From Aliiroseovarius sp. PrR006 (GTDB lineage: Bacteria; Pseudomonadota; Alphaproteobacteria; Rhodobacterales; Rhodobacteraceae): 64,000 bases of DNA. Shown here in pieces: positions 36,484 to 45,312 of this stretch. Both the position numbers and the translations under genes were made by a program. The notes under the pieces are model-generated. The model worked only from the letters and a program-made list of their open reading frames with translations. It was not told where the DNA came from and searched no databases. Numbering within the stretch: position 1 is the stretch's first letter; every line of letters starts with the position of its first letter. The stretch covers positions 1,488,001 to 1,552,000 of the forward strand of contig NZ_JAAGOY010000004.1 of the NCBI RefSeq assembly GCF_010500215.1, written 5' to 3'.

Positions 36484-37451
36484 ACATCAACGAGATCCGC
36501 AATGCCGCCCGCCGCAATGCGGGCCATGTCCGGCGCACGCCGCTTCTGACCTCGCCCTTTCTGGACGAGATCGCCGGACGGCGGGTCTTTGTAAAGCCCG
36601 AATGTCTGCAGCACACGGGCAGTTTCAAATATCGCGGGGCGCATAACGCGATTTCCCAATTGACGGCGGATCAGCGCGAAATGGGCGTGATCGCGTTTTC
36701 ATCCGGCAACCACGCGCAGGGCATTGCGCTGGCGGCACGTCAGAACCAGACGCCGTCTACGATTGTGATGCCCTCGGACGCGCCGCAGCAGAAGATCGAC
36801 AACACACGGGCGTTGGGCGCACGGGTCGTTCTGTATGACCGCGCAACTGAAAACCGGGACGAAATCGGCGCGCAGTTGGCAGAAGAGAACGAGCTGACCT
36901 TGATCAAACCTTTCGACAACGAGGCGGTCATCGCAGGCCAAGGCACGGTCGGACTTGAGATCGCCAACCAAGCCCGCGACGAAGGCATCCACGACGCACA
37001 GGTTCTGGTGCCCTGTGGCGGTGGTGGCCTGACGGCTGGCATCGCTTTGGCGCTGGACCACGAAGCCCCCGACCTGCAGGTGCGCCCTGTGGAACCAAAA
37101 GGCTTTGACGATGTCGTGCGGTCACTTGAAGCAGGAAAGATCTGCCGAAATGCTCAGCTAACCGGTTCCATCTGCGACGCAATCATTACCCCCACACCGG
37201 GGGAACTGACCTTCCCGATCATGCAGCGCCTGTGTGGTTCCGGGATCGCCGTCCCAGACGAAGATTGCCTGCGCGCCATGGCCCATGCCTTCACCCGTTT
37301 GAAACTGGTGATCGAGCCCGGCGCTGCCGTCGCGCTGGCTGCGGCCCTCTTCCAACCGCGCGAGATCAAGGGGGACGCAGTCATCGTCGTTGTGACTGGC
37401 GGAAATGTAGACGCCCCCGTTTTCATCGACGCCCTGAACCGCTTCGCCTGA
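36480..37451 (+). CDS. Threonine/serine dehydratase-like PLP enzyme
   Basis: The product of about 323 residues is a fold-type II PLP enzyme: GSFKYRGAHNAI contains the PLP-binding Lys (about residue 53), SSGNHAQGIALAA follows, and VPCGGGGLTAGIA is the phosphate-binding loop. It lacks the regulatory ACT-like domain of long IlvA, so it resembles catabolic threonine dehydratase, serine racemase or hydroxyaspartate dehydratase. The TTG at 36480 overlaps the preceding TGA and has GGAG upstream; ATG 36462 is the alternative. Confidence 0.86.
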   Translation: MNINEIRNAARRNAGHVRRTPLLTSPFLDEIAGRRVFVKPECLQHTGSFKYRGAHNAISQLTADQREMGVIAFSSGNHAQGIALAARQNQTPSTIVMPSDAPQQKIDNTRALGARVVLYDRATENRDEIGAQLAEENELTLIKPFDNEAVIAGQGTVGLEIANQARDEGIHDAQVLVPCGGGGLTAGIALALDHEAPDLQVRPVEPKGFDDVVRSLEAGKICRNAQLTGSICDAIITPTPGELTFPIMQRLCGSGIAVPDEDCLRAMAHAFTRLKLVIEPGAAVALAAALFQPREIKGDAVIVVVTGGNVDAPVFIDALNRFA

Positions 37452-37463
37452 CCGGAGACCCTT

Positions 37464-38669
37464 ATGACTGATTTCACGATTGCCTCGTTCAACGTCAAAA
37501 ACCTGATTGGCGCGGACCAGGAGTTTTACAAGTTCCTCAGCTACACCCCGGAAGAATACGCGTGGAAGCGCGATTGGATGGCGGACCAGATGTTGGCACT
37601 GGACGCCGACATCATCGGCTTTCAAGAGATCTTCGAGGAAGACGCCCTTCTGGACGTGATTGGCGAGGCGAACACCCGCGCACACGAACTGAACGCGGCG
37701 ACCATTCCGGATGAAACCAAGCGCTATCATCGCAAGGCGATCTTTCGCAAACTGGCGGTGAAACCGTGGCCCAAAGACGGGCTGGTCTTCGCCCCGAACT
37801 CGGCCGATGGCGGCCCCGGCGAACGGCGCCCGGGCGTGGCGATCCTGTCGCGTTTTGGTTTTGTGGGCGAGCCCGAGATCATTCAGGACCTCTCTGACCC
37901 CGTGACCATCCCCTTTCCCGCCCTGCGCGGGGACGAGGGCGACGCGGGATCCTACACCCTGACCCGCCTGTCGCGCCCGATCCTGAAAGTCCGCGTGCCG
38001 GTCGGGGGGCAGGTCATTACGCTGTTTAACTGCCACCTGAAATCCAAACTGGGCGAGTTCATCCAGCCCAAAGGCGCCCCTTATGCGCCCGAAGCTGACC
38101 TGACCCGCTATGACCCGGTTGGTCGCGCCCTTGGGGCAGCGCGTTCAGCCATGCGCCGGATGGCCGAGGCATGGGTGCTGCGCAAGCTGGTGGTCGCCGA
38201 GATCAGAGCCGGCCACCCCGTCGCCGTGATGGGGGATTTTAATGATGGCGAACACGCCGTCAGCTCGGAAATCATCGCGGGCGAGGTGCCGTTCAAGAAC
38301 TATTCATGGATGCTGCGCCACGACGCAAAAACCGATCGCGACCGGTACAGCCGCGAGGAAAACAAGCAGATCACCGCAGCGGTCGAGGCGTTTCGCCTGC
38401 ATTCCGCCGAAAAACTCTTTGTGCGCAAATCGCTGCGCGACATGGTCTATACCTCGGCTTTCGCGGGCGTGTTTGAAAGCATCGACCAGATCTTCCTCAG
38501 CCGTCATTTCCATCCGGACAATGCGAAGCGGATCGCCGACATGACCTATTTCAGCGTGCTGAATGACCACATCACCGACGGCTCCCACCCCGAGGCACCG
38601 TATAACAAGCTGGCCTCGGATCACGGGCAGATCATGGCGCATTTGACCCTGTTGGGGGACGAGGAATGA
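37464..38669 (+). CDS. Endonuclease/exonuclease/phosphatase-fold hydrolase
   Basis: The 401-residue protein has EEP-fold signatures: IASFNVKNL at the start, DIIGFQEIF (metal Glu) near residue 50, VITLFNCHLKSK (catalytic His), VAVMGDFNDGEHA (Asn/Asp pair) and a C-terminal SDHGQIMA His. No secretion signal is visible. EEP enzymes cut nucleic acids, phospholipids or nucleotides and the substrate cannot be told. The stop overlaps the next gene start (ATGA). Confidence 0.85.
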   Translation: MTDFTIASFNVKNLIGADQEFYKFLSYTPEEYAWKRDWMADQMLALDADIIGFQEIFEEDALLDVIGEANTRAHELNAATIPDETKRYHRKAIFRKLAVKPWPKDGLVFAPNSADGGPGERRPGVAILSRFGFVGEPEIIQDLSDPVTIPFPALRGDEGDAGSYTLTRLSRPILKVRVPVGGQVITLFNCHLKSKLGEFIQPKGAPYAPEADLTRYDPVGRALGAARSAMRRMAEAWVLRKLVVAEIRAGHPVAVMGDFNDGEHAVSSEIIAGEVPFKNYSWMLRHDAKTDRDRYSREENKQITAAVEAFRLHSAEKLFVRKSLRDMVYTSAFAGVFESIDQIFLSRHFHPDNAKRIADMTYFSVLNDHITDGSHPEAPYNKLASDHGQIMAHLTLLGDEE

Positions 38670-39463
38670 TCGTCATCCCCAACGACACCGGCGTAACGCT
38701 GCACGTGGCGGAATGCGGTCCGAAAGACGGGCCCGCCGTGGTGTTCGCCCATGCGCTGGGGTCGGACCTGACCATGTGGGATGCCGTGGTCGACGCCCTA
38801 CCCGACCGCCTCCGCCTGATCCGTATGGACATGCGGGGGCATGGTCAAAGCCCCTGCCCCGACGGCCCCTACCCGATGGGAGACCTCGTGGCCGACGCGG
38901 GCCGCGCGTTGGACCAGTTGGGTGTAAAGGAATGCGTCTTTGTCGGGCTCTCCATCGGTGGCATCATCGCGCAAGGTCTGGCGGCGGAACGGCTGGATCT
39001 GGTCCGCGGGCTGGTGATCTCGAACACCGCTGCGAAGATTGGCACGCCGTGGATTTGGGATGCACGGATCAAGAAGGTGCGTAAAAGCGGGATCGACGCC
39101 GTGGTTGATGCCAATATAGACCGCTGGTTTTCCCGCGCCACCAAGCGCGATCACCCGGAGCGTATGGACGACGCCCGCGCCCGCATGCGCGCCACCCCGC
39201 TTGAGGGCTATCTGGGCTGCATGGAAGCCATCGCCGACACCGATCTTTACGAAAGCACGGCGCGGCTGCGCCTGCCCACGCTGGCAATTGCGGGGACTGA
39301 GGATGGTTCAACCCCCGCCGATATGGTGCGCGAGACCGCCGGCCTGATCCCCGGGTCGCGGTTTGAACTGATCCGCGGCACCGGACACATGTCCCCGGTC
39401 GAGAAGCCCGCGGAATACGCCGCGCTTCTGACGGACTTCCTGCGCTCTATCGGGCATTTCTAG
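38666..39463 (+). CDS. pcaD: 3-oxoadipate enol-lactonase-like hydrolase
   Basis: PcaD hydrolyses beta-ketoadipate enol-lactone in protocatechuate breakdown. The 265-residue alpha/beta hydrolase has FAHALGSDLTMWDAV, the nucleophile elbow GLSIGG (S96), IAGTEDGSTP and H241 in GTGHMSPVEKP, which resemble PcaD proteins. No other pca genes are nearby, so it may act on a different lactone. Its neighbours include an MDR dehydrogenase and a muconate-cycloisomerase-fold enzyme. Confidence 0.75.
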   Translation: MIVIPNDTGVTLHVAECGPKDGPAVVFAHALGSDLTMWDAVVDALPDRLRLIRMDMRGHGQSPCPDGPYPMGDLVADAGRALDQLGVKECVFVGLSIGGIIAQGLAAERLDLVRGLVISNTAAKIGTPWIWDARIKKVRKSGIDAVVDANIDRWFSRATKRDHPERMDDARARMRATPLEGYLGCMEAIADTDLYESTARLRLPTLAIAGTEDGSTPADMVRETAGLIPGSRFELIRGTGHMSPVEKPAEYAALLTDFLRSIGHF

Positions 39464-39564
39464 GAAACGCCGCGTCGTTTTCCGCCCTTCCTGTCGCAGT
39501 TTTGTTGGCAAGCCCGTGTTTTCCGCGCAAGCTTTCCGAAAACAAAACACCAACAGGAGCCGCC

Positions 39565-40656
39565 ATGGACCGGATCAAAGCCGCCGTCTGCCACGAATTC
39601 GGGAAACCGCTGGTCATCGAAGAGATCGCCATCCGCCCGCCAGTAGGCAGCGAGGTCGAGGTGACGCTGGATGCCGTCGCCATCTGCCACAGTGACATTT
39701 CCTATGCGGATGGGGCGTGGGGCGGATCCTTGCCCGCCGTCTATGGCCACGAGGCTGCCGGACGGATCACCAATGTGGGCGACCACGTGAAGGGTCTGTC
39801 CGTGGGCGATCCGGTCGTCGTGACCCTAATCCGCGCCTGCCAGACCTGCCCCAGCTGCGCCTCAGGTACGCCGACCTCCTGCGCGACGCCCTATGACGGA
39901 GATCACGGGCCGATCACCGATGTGGACGGCGGCAAGATGCATCAAGCCATGGCCACCGGCGCTTTTGCCGAACGGGTCGTGGTCGAGCAAAGCCAAGTGG
40001 TGAAACTGCCCGAGGATATGGCGATGGACGTCGCCTCCTTGTTGGCTTGCGGTGTGATCACGGGGGTTGGTGCTGTGGTGAATGCAGGCAACGTCCGCGC
40101 GGGCGACGTGGTCGTGGTGATCGGCGCGGGCGGCGTGGGTTTGAACGCTATCCAAGGCGCGCGCATTGCAGGCGCCTCGCGTGTCATCGCCGTAGACATG
40201 ACCGAAGACAAACTGGCGACCGCAATGGAGTTCGGGGCGACCGACGGGGTGCTGGCATCCGACCCGAAACCGTGGAAAACCGCAATGCAGGCGGCGGGGC
40301 GCGGCGCGGACGCCGTGCTGGTCACCGTGGGCGCGATCCCGGCCTATGACAGCGCCCCGCGTTACCTTGCGCCGGGTGGCAAGGTGGTGATGGTCGGCAT
40401 GCCTCATTCCGGTGATATGTCCAGCTATGAACCCGTGGTTCTGGCCGCCCTTGGACAGGGCATGGTCGGGTCAAAGATGGGCGATGTGGTCATCCAGCGC
40501 GACATTCCGTGGATGATCGACCTCTATCAACAGGGCCGGTTAAAGCTGGACGAGCTGATCTCGGGCCGCTGGTCGTTTGACCAGATCAACGAAGCGATTG
40601 CCGATACCAAGACAGGCGCGGCGCGGCGCAACGTTATTCTGTTCGACAAGGTCTGA
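39565..40656 (+). CDS. Zinc-dependent MDR alcohol dehydrogenase
   Basis: The 363-residue protein is a class-III-like zinc alcohol dehydrogenase: AICHSDISYADGAWGG carries a catalytic Cys/His, YGHEAAGRI the GHE motif, and CQTCPSCASGTPTSC the structural-zinc cysteines. VIGAGGVGLNAIQGARIAGA is the NAD-binding Rossmann motif. ATG 39565 has AGGAG six bases upstream. It is followed after four bases by an enolase-superfamily gene, suggesting a two-step pathway on a sugar- or acid-derived substrate. Confidence 0.88.
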   Translation: MDRIKAAVCHEFGKPLVIEEIAIRPPVGSEVEVTLDAVAICHSDISYADGAWGGSLPAVYGHEAAGRITNVGDHVKGLSVGDPVVVTLIRACQTCPSCASGTPTSCATPYDGDHGPITDVDGGKMHQAMATGAFAERVVVEQSQVVKLPEDMAMDVASLLACGVITGVGAVVNAGNVRAGDVVVVIGAGGVGLNAIQGARIAGASRVIAVDMTEDKLATAMEFGATDGVLASDPKPWKTAMQAAGRGADAVLVTVGAIPAYDSAPRYLAPGGKVVMVGMPHSGDMSSYEPVVLAALGQGMVGSKMGDVVIQRDIPWMIDLYQQGRLKLDELISGRWSFDQINEAIADTKTGAARRNVILFDKV

Positions 40657-40660
40657 TCCC

Positions 40661-41905
40661 ATGCGTTTGAAGGATCTAGACATCATCGTCACCGCGCCCC
40701 CGGCCCCGGGCTGGGGCGGGCGGTACTGGATCTTCGTGAAAGTGACGACCGATGACGGGATCACCGGCTGGGGCGAGGTCTATGCCTCCGCCGTCGGCCC
40801 CGACGCCATGCGCGCAGTGATCGAAGATGTGTTTGCCCGCCATATGCAGGGCGAGAACCCCGAAAACATCGAGCTGATGTTCCGCCGCGCCTATTCCGCA
40901 GGCTTCACCCAGCGCTCCGATCCAACGGTCATGGGCGCGTTTTCGGGGCTGGAGATCGCCTGTTGGGACATTCTGGGAAAAGCCCGCAACAGACCCGTCT
41001 GGGCGCTTCTGGGCGGTAAGGTGAACGAACGGCTGCGCTCTTACACCTACCTTTATCCCAATCCCGGCCACGCGTTGCCGGAGTTTTGGACGTCGCCTGA
41101 GATGGCAGCCGAGGCAGCACTCACTCGCGTCGAACAAGGCTTTACCGCGCTGAAATTCGACCCCGCCGGGCCTTACACCATTCGATCGGGCCACATGCCG
41201 TCGATGAAAGACATCTCGCGATCCGTGGCGTTCTGCAAAGCGATCCGCGAGGCCGTCGGCGACCGCGCGGACCTGCTGTTCGGCACCCACGGCCAGTTCA
41301 CAACCGGCGGCGCGATCCGCATGGCGGAAGCCATCGCCCCCTATCAGCCGCTCTGGTTCGAGGAACCCATCCCGCCCGACAACTTCGCCGAGATGGCCAA
41401 GGTCGCCCGCGCCAGTTCGGTCCCGGTCGCGACCGGCGAACGCCTGTCCACCAAGGCCGAGTTCGCGGAAGTTCTGCGCCAAGGCGCGGCCTCGATCCTG
41501 CAACCCGCGCTTGGCCGTGCGGGCGGCATCTGGGAAGTCAAGAAGATCGCGGCGATTGCGGAAGTCCACAATGCCTTGATCGCCCCGCACCTCTATGCTG
41601 GCCCCATCGAGTGGGCGGCGAATGTGCATCTGGGCGCCTCGATCCCGAACCTGCTGATGGTCGAGACCATCGAACAGGGCGGCGATTTCCACCTCGCCCT
41701 AATTGGCAATACCATCCGCTGGGAAGAGGGCTTCGTGATCCCGCCCGACGCACCGGGGCTGGGCATCACTCCCAATGAGGACCTGATGCGCGCGCATCCC
41801 TATACGGGCGACGGATTGCATCTGGAAATGCAAGAAGATCCCTGCAGCTATACCAAAGAGAACTGTTTTGAAGGTGGTGCGCCCGCACCAAAAGACGACC
41901 GCTGA
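40661..41905 (+). CDS. Mandelate racemase/muconate lactonizing enzyme family protein
   Basis: The 414-residue product has the enolase-superfamily N-terminal capping domain and barrel. Visible residues are K165-F-D167, E234/E235 (WFEEP), E260 (TGERLS) and H310 (APHLYAGP). The first metal-ligand position, usually an Asp in a VDANQ-type strand, reads FGTHGQ (207-212), and the Asp that usually pairs with the catalytic His reads Ala (QPALGRAGG, A283). It may be a sugar-acid dehydratase or cycloisomerase of an atypical subgroup. It starts four bases after the dehydrogenase and its stop abuts the stop of the opposing Hint gene. Confidence 0.86.
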   Translation: MRLKDLDIIVTAPPAPGWGGRYWIFVKVTTDDGITGWGEVYASAVGPDAMRAVIEDVFARHMQGENPENIELMFRRAYSAGFTQRSDPTVMGAFSGLEIACWDILGKARNRPVWALLGGKVNERLRSYTYLYPNPGHALPEFWTSPEMAAEAALTRVEQGFTALKFDPAGPYTIRSGHMPSMKDISRSVAFCKAIREAVGDRADLLFGTHGQFTTGGAIRMAEAIAPYQPLWFEEPIPPDNFAEMAKVARASSVPVATGERLSTKAEFAEVLRQGAASILQPALGRAGGIWEVKKIAAIAEVHNALIAPHLYAGPIEWAANVHLGASIPNLLMVETIEQGGDFHLALIGNTIRWEEGFVIPPDAPGLGITPNEDLMRAHPYTGDGLHLEMQEDPCSYTKENCFEGGAPAPKDDR

Positions 41906-42877
41906 TCAGCAGTGCGACAACAACGGCTTTCCGTTTTTCAGATGCCGCGCCACCAGCTTTTTCTGACGCTTCCCGTCGGGCGCGAAAGTGGCGAATTCCG
42001 GAGCGTAATCCCGATCTGCAAGCTCGGGAAACAGCGCCAAGACCTCGTCCCGCGCGTCATCGCTGATCGCCTTCAATGCCTCTGGCCCAGTATACAGGCT
42101 TTCGCTGGGGGCGCCTTCTGCATAGACCACCTGATGTTCGTCAAACAGCATGTGGTAATAGGTGACCGTGGACACGGATTGGTCAACATAGATGCCGGGA
42201 AGCTGTGTCAGTTTGATCGCATGAATCAGAACATCTGTCGTGCCGAACATCCGTTGCGCGATGGGGGATTGGACCAGCATCCGATGTTGACGAGACACCA
42301 GCAAATCACGTTTGGGCAACCCGGCCCCCAGTGCTCCGGCGATGATGCGAATTGGAAACAGCTTGGGATTGCTTAAAAGCTGAAGCGGGGCAACCGGGCT
42401 TTTCCCGATCCAGCGCACAGGCTGCAACCCGTCAGCGGTCAAAACCAGGTCGCCTTCCTGAATGCCCTCGATCGCGACAGAACCACGATCCGTTTCGATC
42501 AGCGTTCCGGCAGTAAAACAGGTCACGTCCGTCCAGGCAAAACCGGATGTAATGTCCTTCGCGCCGCCGTCACTGATTATTATCGAACCATCATCGAATG
42601 CCGATCCCGGTGCAGGGACGAAGATATTTGTGGTTCCAGAGGCCCACCAAAAGAAATCCTCGGTATGCGTAACCCCATTGGAATCGGTGAAAGTTAGTTC
42701 GCGTGTTCCCCCGTAGATGTCGCCGTAGGTTGTGCCGCCAATCGTGATCTCTTCGCTGGGATCAAGCGTGAAGTAGGGCGACATGAACGGGTCGTCATCT
42801 TCGATGGTAACAGGCTGCAAGGTGATTGGGGTTCCAAAGCCAGACCAAATCCAGCCTTGCGTGCTATAGGTGGCCAT
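41906..42877 (-). CDS. Hint-domain (hedgehog/intein-type) protein
   Basis: The 323-residue protein has an N-terminal beta-rich Asp/Thr/Gly region (1-115) and a Hint domain from C120 (CFTAGTLIETDRGSVAIEGI), with LVSRQHRMLV and FDEHQVVYAEGAPSESL blocks. Such stand-alone Hint proteins are common in roseobacters, often secreted or linked to RTX-like proteins. C120 and the His in SRQH are the residues expected for autoprocessing. There is no signal peptide. The start is ATG 42877. A CtrA-like box lies 184 bases upstream (43061-43075). Confidence 0.82.
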   Translation of the reverse strand: MATYSTQGWIWSGFGTPITLQPVTIEDDDPFMSPYFTLDPSEEITIGGTTYGDIYGGTRELTFTDSNGVTHTEDFFWWASGTTNIFVPAPGSAFDDGSIIISDGGAKDITSGFAWTDVTCFTAGTLIETDRGSVAIEGIQEGDLVLTADGLQPVRWIGKSPVAPLQLLSNPKLFPIRIIAGALGAGLPKRDLLVSRQHRMLVQSPIAQRMFGTTDVLIHAIKLTQLPGIYVDQSVSTVTYYHMLFDEHQVVYAEGAPSESLYTGPEALKAISDDARDEVLALFPELADRDYAPEFATFAPDGKRQKKLVARHLKNGKPLLSHC

Positions 42878-43235
42878 GCGTCTGTTCCACCTTTTTAGCT
42901 CGCACCACATGACACCAGATGCTCGGCGACAGAGAGGATCCCCCGGTACTCGCCCCGAAGGCGGAGGGGCGGTGACGCTTGATCCTGTCGCTCGTCATCA
43001 TGGGTTTGCCTGCTTTCATTGTAGATTTGCGCCGGTTGAAAATGCGGCCATCAATCTCCTTTAACGAAAGATTACCCTAAATTTACTCTCTTTCAAGTAG
43101 TATTCTCTGAAAGGTAGAATTCCCGACATTCTGGCCGCGCACCCGCGCCCAATTCAGTCATCGCACATTTTTCTGGATTTTGGATACATTATCCCTTAAA
43201 CGTGACCTGAGCCCCAGATTGCAAAGGAATCCCTC
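42878..43235. other. Divergent intergenic region, Hint gene / hydroxyproline-type module
   Basis: No gene is seen. The right half (43050-43235) is markedly AT-rich, as expected for promoters. It holds TTAA-N7-TTAC at 43061-43075 (one mismatch from the CtrA box) and a perfect GGATA-CAT-TATCC palindrome at 43182-43194. A GC-rich CCCC...GGGG inverted repeat lies around 42954-42975. Confidence 0.5.
43182..43194. promoter_or_regulatory. Candidate GntR-type operator
   Basis: A perfect 5+5 inverted repeat with a 3-base spacer (GGATACATTATCC), 42 bases upstream of the DapA-like start. The downstream module encodes a GntR/FCD regulator, whose family binds short palindromes of this kind. Confidence 0.4.
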
Positions 43236-44195
43236 ATGCCCAAGACCGTGTTCGCAGGAACCATGCCTGCCCTGATGACCCCCTGCAAAGATGATCGCAC
43301 GCCTGACTACGATGCGCTGGTGCGCAAAGGGCACGAAATGATCGCGGCAGGTATGTCCGCTGTGGTCTATTGCGGCTCGATGGGTGACTGGCCGCTTCTG
43401 ACGGATGAGGAGCGAATGACCGGTGTCGAACGGCTGGCACAAGCAGGCATTCCTGTCGTTGTCGGAACCGGTGCGATCAACTCGAAATCCGCTGTGGCGC
43501 ACGCAGCCCATGCCCAGAAGGTCGGCGCCGTCGGCCTGATGGTGATCCCGCGCGTTCTGTCTCGCGGGTCGTCGATGGCTGCGCAGAAGAACCACTTCAA
43601 AGCCATCCTGTCGGCAGCACCTGACGTGCCCGCCATCATCTACAACAGCCCCGTCTATGGCTTCGCGACCAAGGCGGATCTGTTCTTTGCCCTGCGTGCC
43701 GAGCATCCCAACCTGATCGGCTTCAAGGAATTCGGCGGCAAGGACGACCTGCGCTATGCGGCTGAACACATCACCAGCCAGGACGACAGCGTCACCCTGA
43801 TGGTCGGCGTCGATACCGAGGTCTATCATGGCTTCGTCAACTGCGGCGCAACCGGGTCCATCACCGGGATTGGCACTGCCCTTCCGAAAGAAGCGCTGCT
43901 TCTGGCGGCCCTGTCCCAGAAAGCGGCCGAAGGGCACGCCGAAGCCCGCATGCGCGCGTTGGAATTGGAAGGTGCCTTTGGGGTTCTTGCCAGCTTTGAT
44001 GAGGGCACAGATCTGGTACTCTACTACAAGCACCTTCTGGTTCTGAATGGCGAAGATGAGTACCGCCTACATTTCAACGAAACTGACGTCCTGTCGGACG
44101 CCCAGCGGAACTATTGCGAACAGCAATACAAACTGTTCCAGACGTGGTTTGCGGACTGGTCGAAACAGGGTGGCGTCATCTCCGAGTGCATGTAA
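43236..44195 (+). CDS. DapA-family lyase/deaminase, probably hydroxyproline pathway
   Basis: The 319-residue TIM-barrel protein is in the dihydrodipicolinate synthase superfamily, with Y136 (IIYNSPVYG) and the Schiff-base K164 (IGFKEFGGKDD). The usual GTTGE motif reads CGSMGDWP. With a proline-racemase-fold enzyme and a GntR gene next to it, the likeliest role is delta1-pyrroline-4-hydroxy-2-carboxylate deaminase of 4-hydroxyproline degradation. That role is inferred from context; other DapA-family aldolases remain possible. Confidence 0.85.
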   Translation: MPKTVFAGTMPALMTPCKDDRTPDYDALVRKGHEMIAAGMSAVVYCGSMGDWPLLTDEERMTGVERLAQAGIPVVVGTGAINSKSAVAHAAHAQKVGAVGLMVIPRVLSRGSSMAAQKNHFKAILSAAPDVPAIIYNSPVYGFATKADLFFALRAEHPNLIGFKEFGGKDDLRYAAEHITSQDDSVTLMVGVDTEVYHGFVNCGATGSITGIGTALPKEALLLAALSQKAAEGHAEARMRALELEGAFGVLASFDEGTDLVLYYKHLLVLNGEDEYRLHFNETDVLSDAQRNYCEQQYKLFQTWFADWSKQGGVISECM

Positions 44196-44220
44196 GCTCT
44201 GACAAAACACGAGGTTCCAG

Positions 44221-45246
44221 ATGCGCAGCAGCAAGACCATCCATGTTGTGTCCGCCCATGCCGAGGGCGAGGTCGGCGACGTCATCGTCGGTGGCGTGGC
44301 CCCGCCCCCCGGCAACACGGTGTGGGAGCAACGCAATTTCATTGCCGAAGACCAGACCCTGCGCAACTTCGTTCTGAACGAGCCACGTGGCGGCGTGTTT
44401 CGCCACGTGAATCTGTTGGTTCCCCCCAAGCATCCAGACGCGGACGCGGCGTGGATCATCATGGAGCCAGAGGACACACCGCCCATGTCGGGATCGAACT
44501 CGATCTGCGTGTCGACCGTGCTGCTGGACAGCGGCATCCTGCCCATGTCTGAGCCCGAAACTCATCTGACACTGGAAGCCCCGGGAGGGCTGGTCCGCGT
44601 GCGCGCCGAGTGCCGAAACGGCAAGGCTGAACGGATCTTCGTGCAAAACGTAGCCAGCTTCGCCGACAAGCTGGACGCAATGATCGAGGTTGAAGGGATC
44701 GGAACCCTGCGCGTGGACACAGCCTATGGCGGCGATAGTTTCGTGGTGGTCGAAGCAGACGATCTTGGCTTTAGAATTGCCGAAGACGAAGCCAAAGACA
44801 TTGCCCGTCTGGGTGTACGGATCACCAATGCCGCCAATGAGCAGCTGGGGTTCTCGCACCCAGAAAATCCAGAATGGGATCACATCTCATTCTGCGCCTT
44901 TGCTGGATCACTATCGAAGACGAGCACAGGTTTTCAAGGCAAGTCTGCGGTGGCAATTCAACCCGGGAAAGTCGACCGCTCGCCGACCGGAACCGCTGTA
45001 TCCGCCCGCATGGCGTTGATGGCGGCCAAGGGCCAGATGGCAATGGGGCAGTCCTTCGAAGCCATATCAATCATCGGTTCGCGCTTCACCGGGCAGATCG
45101 TTGGCCAAGCGCAAGTCGGACAACGCGACGCCATCATTCCCGAGATCTCGGGTCGTGGTTGGATCACAGGGACGCACCAACACATGCTGGACCCCGAGGA
45201 CCCCTGGCCCGGTGGTTATCGGTTAAGCGATACGTGGGGGGCATAA
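44221..45246 (+). CDS. Proline racemase family enzyme (4-hydroxyproline epimerase or related)
   Basis: The 341-residue protein has the diaminopimelate-epimerase-like double domain of proline racemases. The first catalytic position is S90 (MSGSNS, usually Cys or Ser) and the second is T256 (DRSPTGT, usually Cys in epimerases and Thr in trans-3-hydroxy-L-proline dehydratases). The Ser/Thr pair is unusual and leaves activity open. GAGG precedes the ATG. It lies between the DapA-like gene and the GntR gene and is likely co-transcribed. Confidence 0.85.
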   Translation: MRSSKTIHVVSAHAEGEVGDVIVGGVAPPPGNTVWEQRNFIAEDQTLRNFVLNEPRGGVFRHVNLLVPPKHPDADAAWIIMEPEDTPPMSGSNSICVSTVLLDSGILPMSEPETHLTLEAPGGLVRVRAECRNGKAERIFVQNVASFADKLDAMIEVEGIGTLRVDTAYGGDSFVVVEADDLGFRIAEDEAKDIARLGVRITNAANEQLGFSHPENPEWDHISFCAFAGSLSKTSTGFQGKSAVAIQPGKVDRSPTGTAVSARMALMAAKGQMAMGQSFEAISIIGSRFTGQIVGQAQVGQRDAIIPEISGRGWITGTHQHMLDPEDPWPGGYRLSDTWGA

Positions 45247-45312
45247 CCTCCCCCTTGCACATCTCGCACCCGCGCCCCAAAATGCCCGACAACCAAGAAC
45301 CGAGATCCCTTT

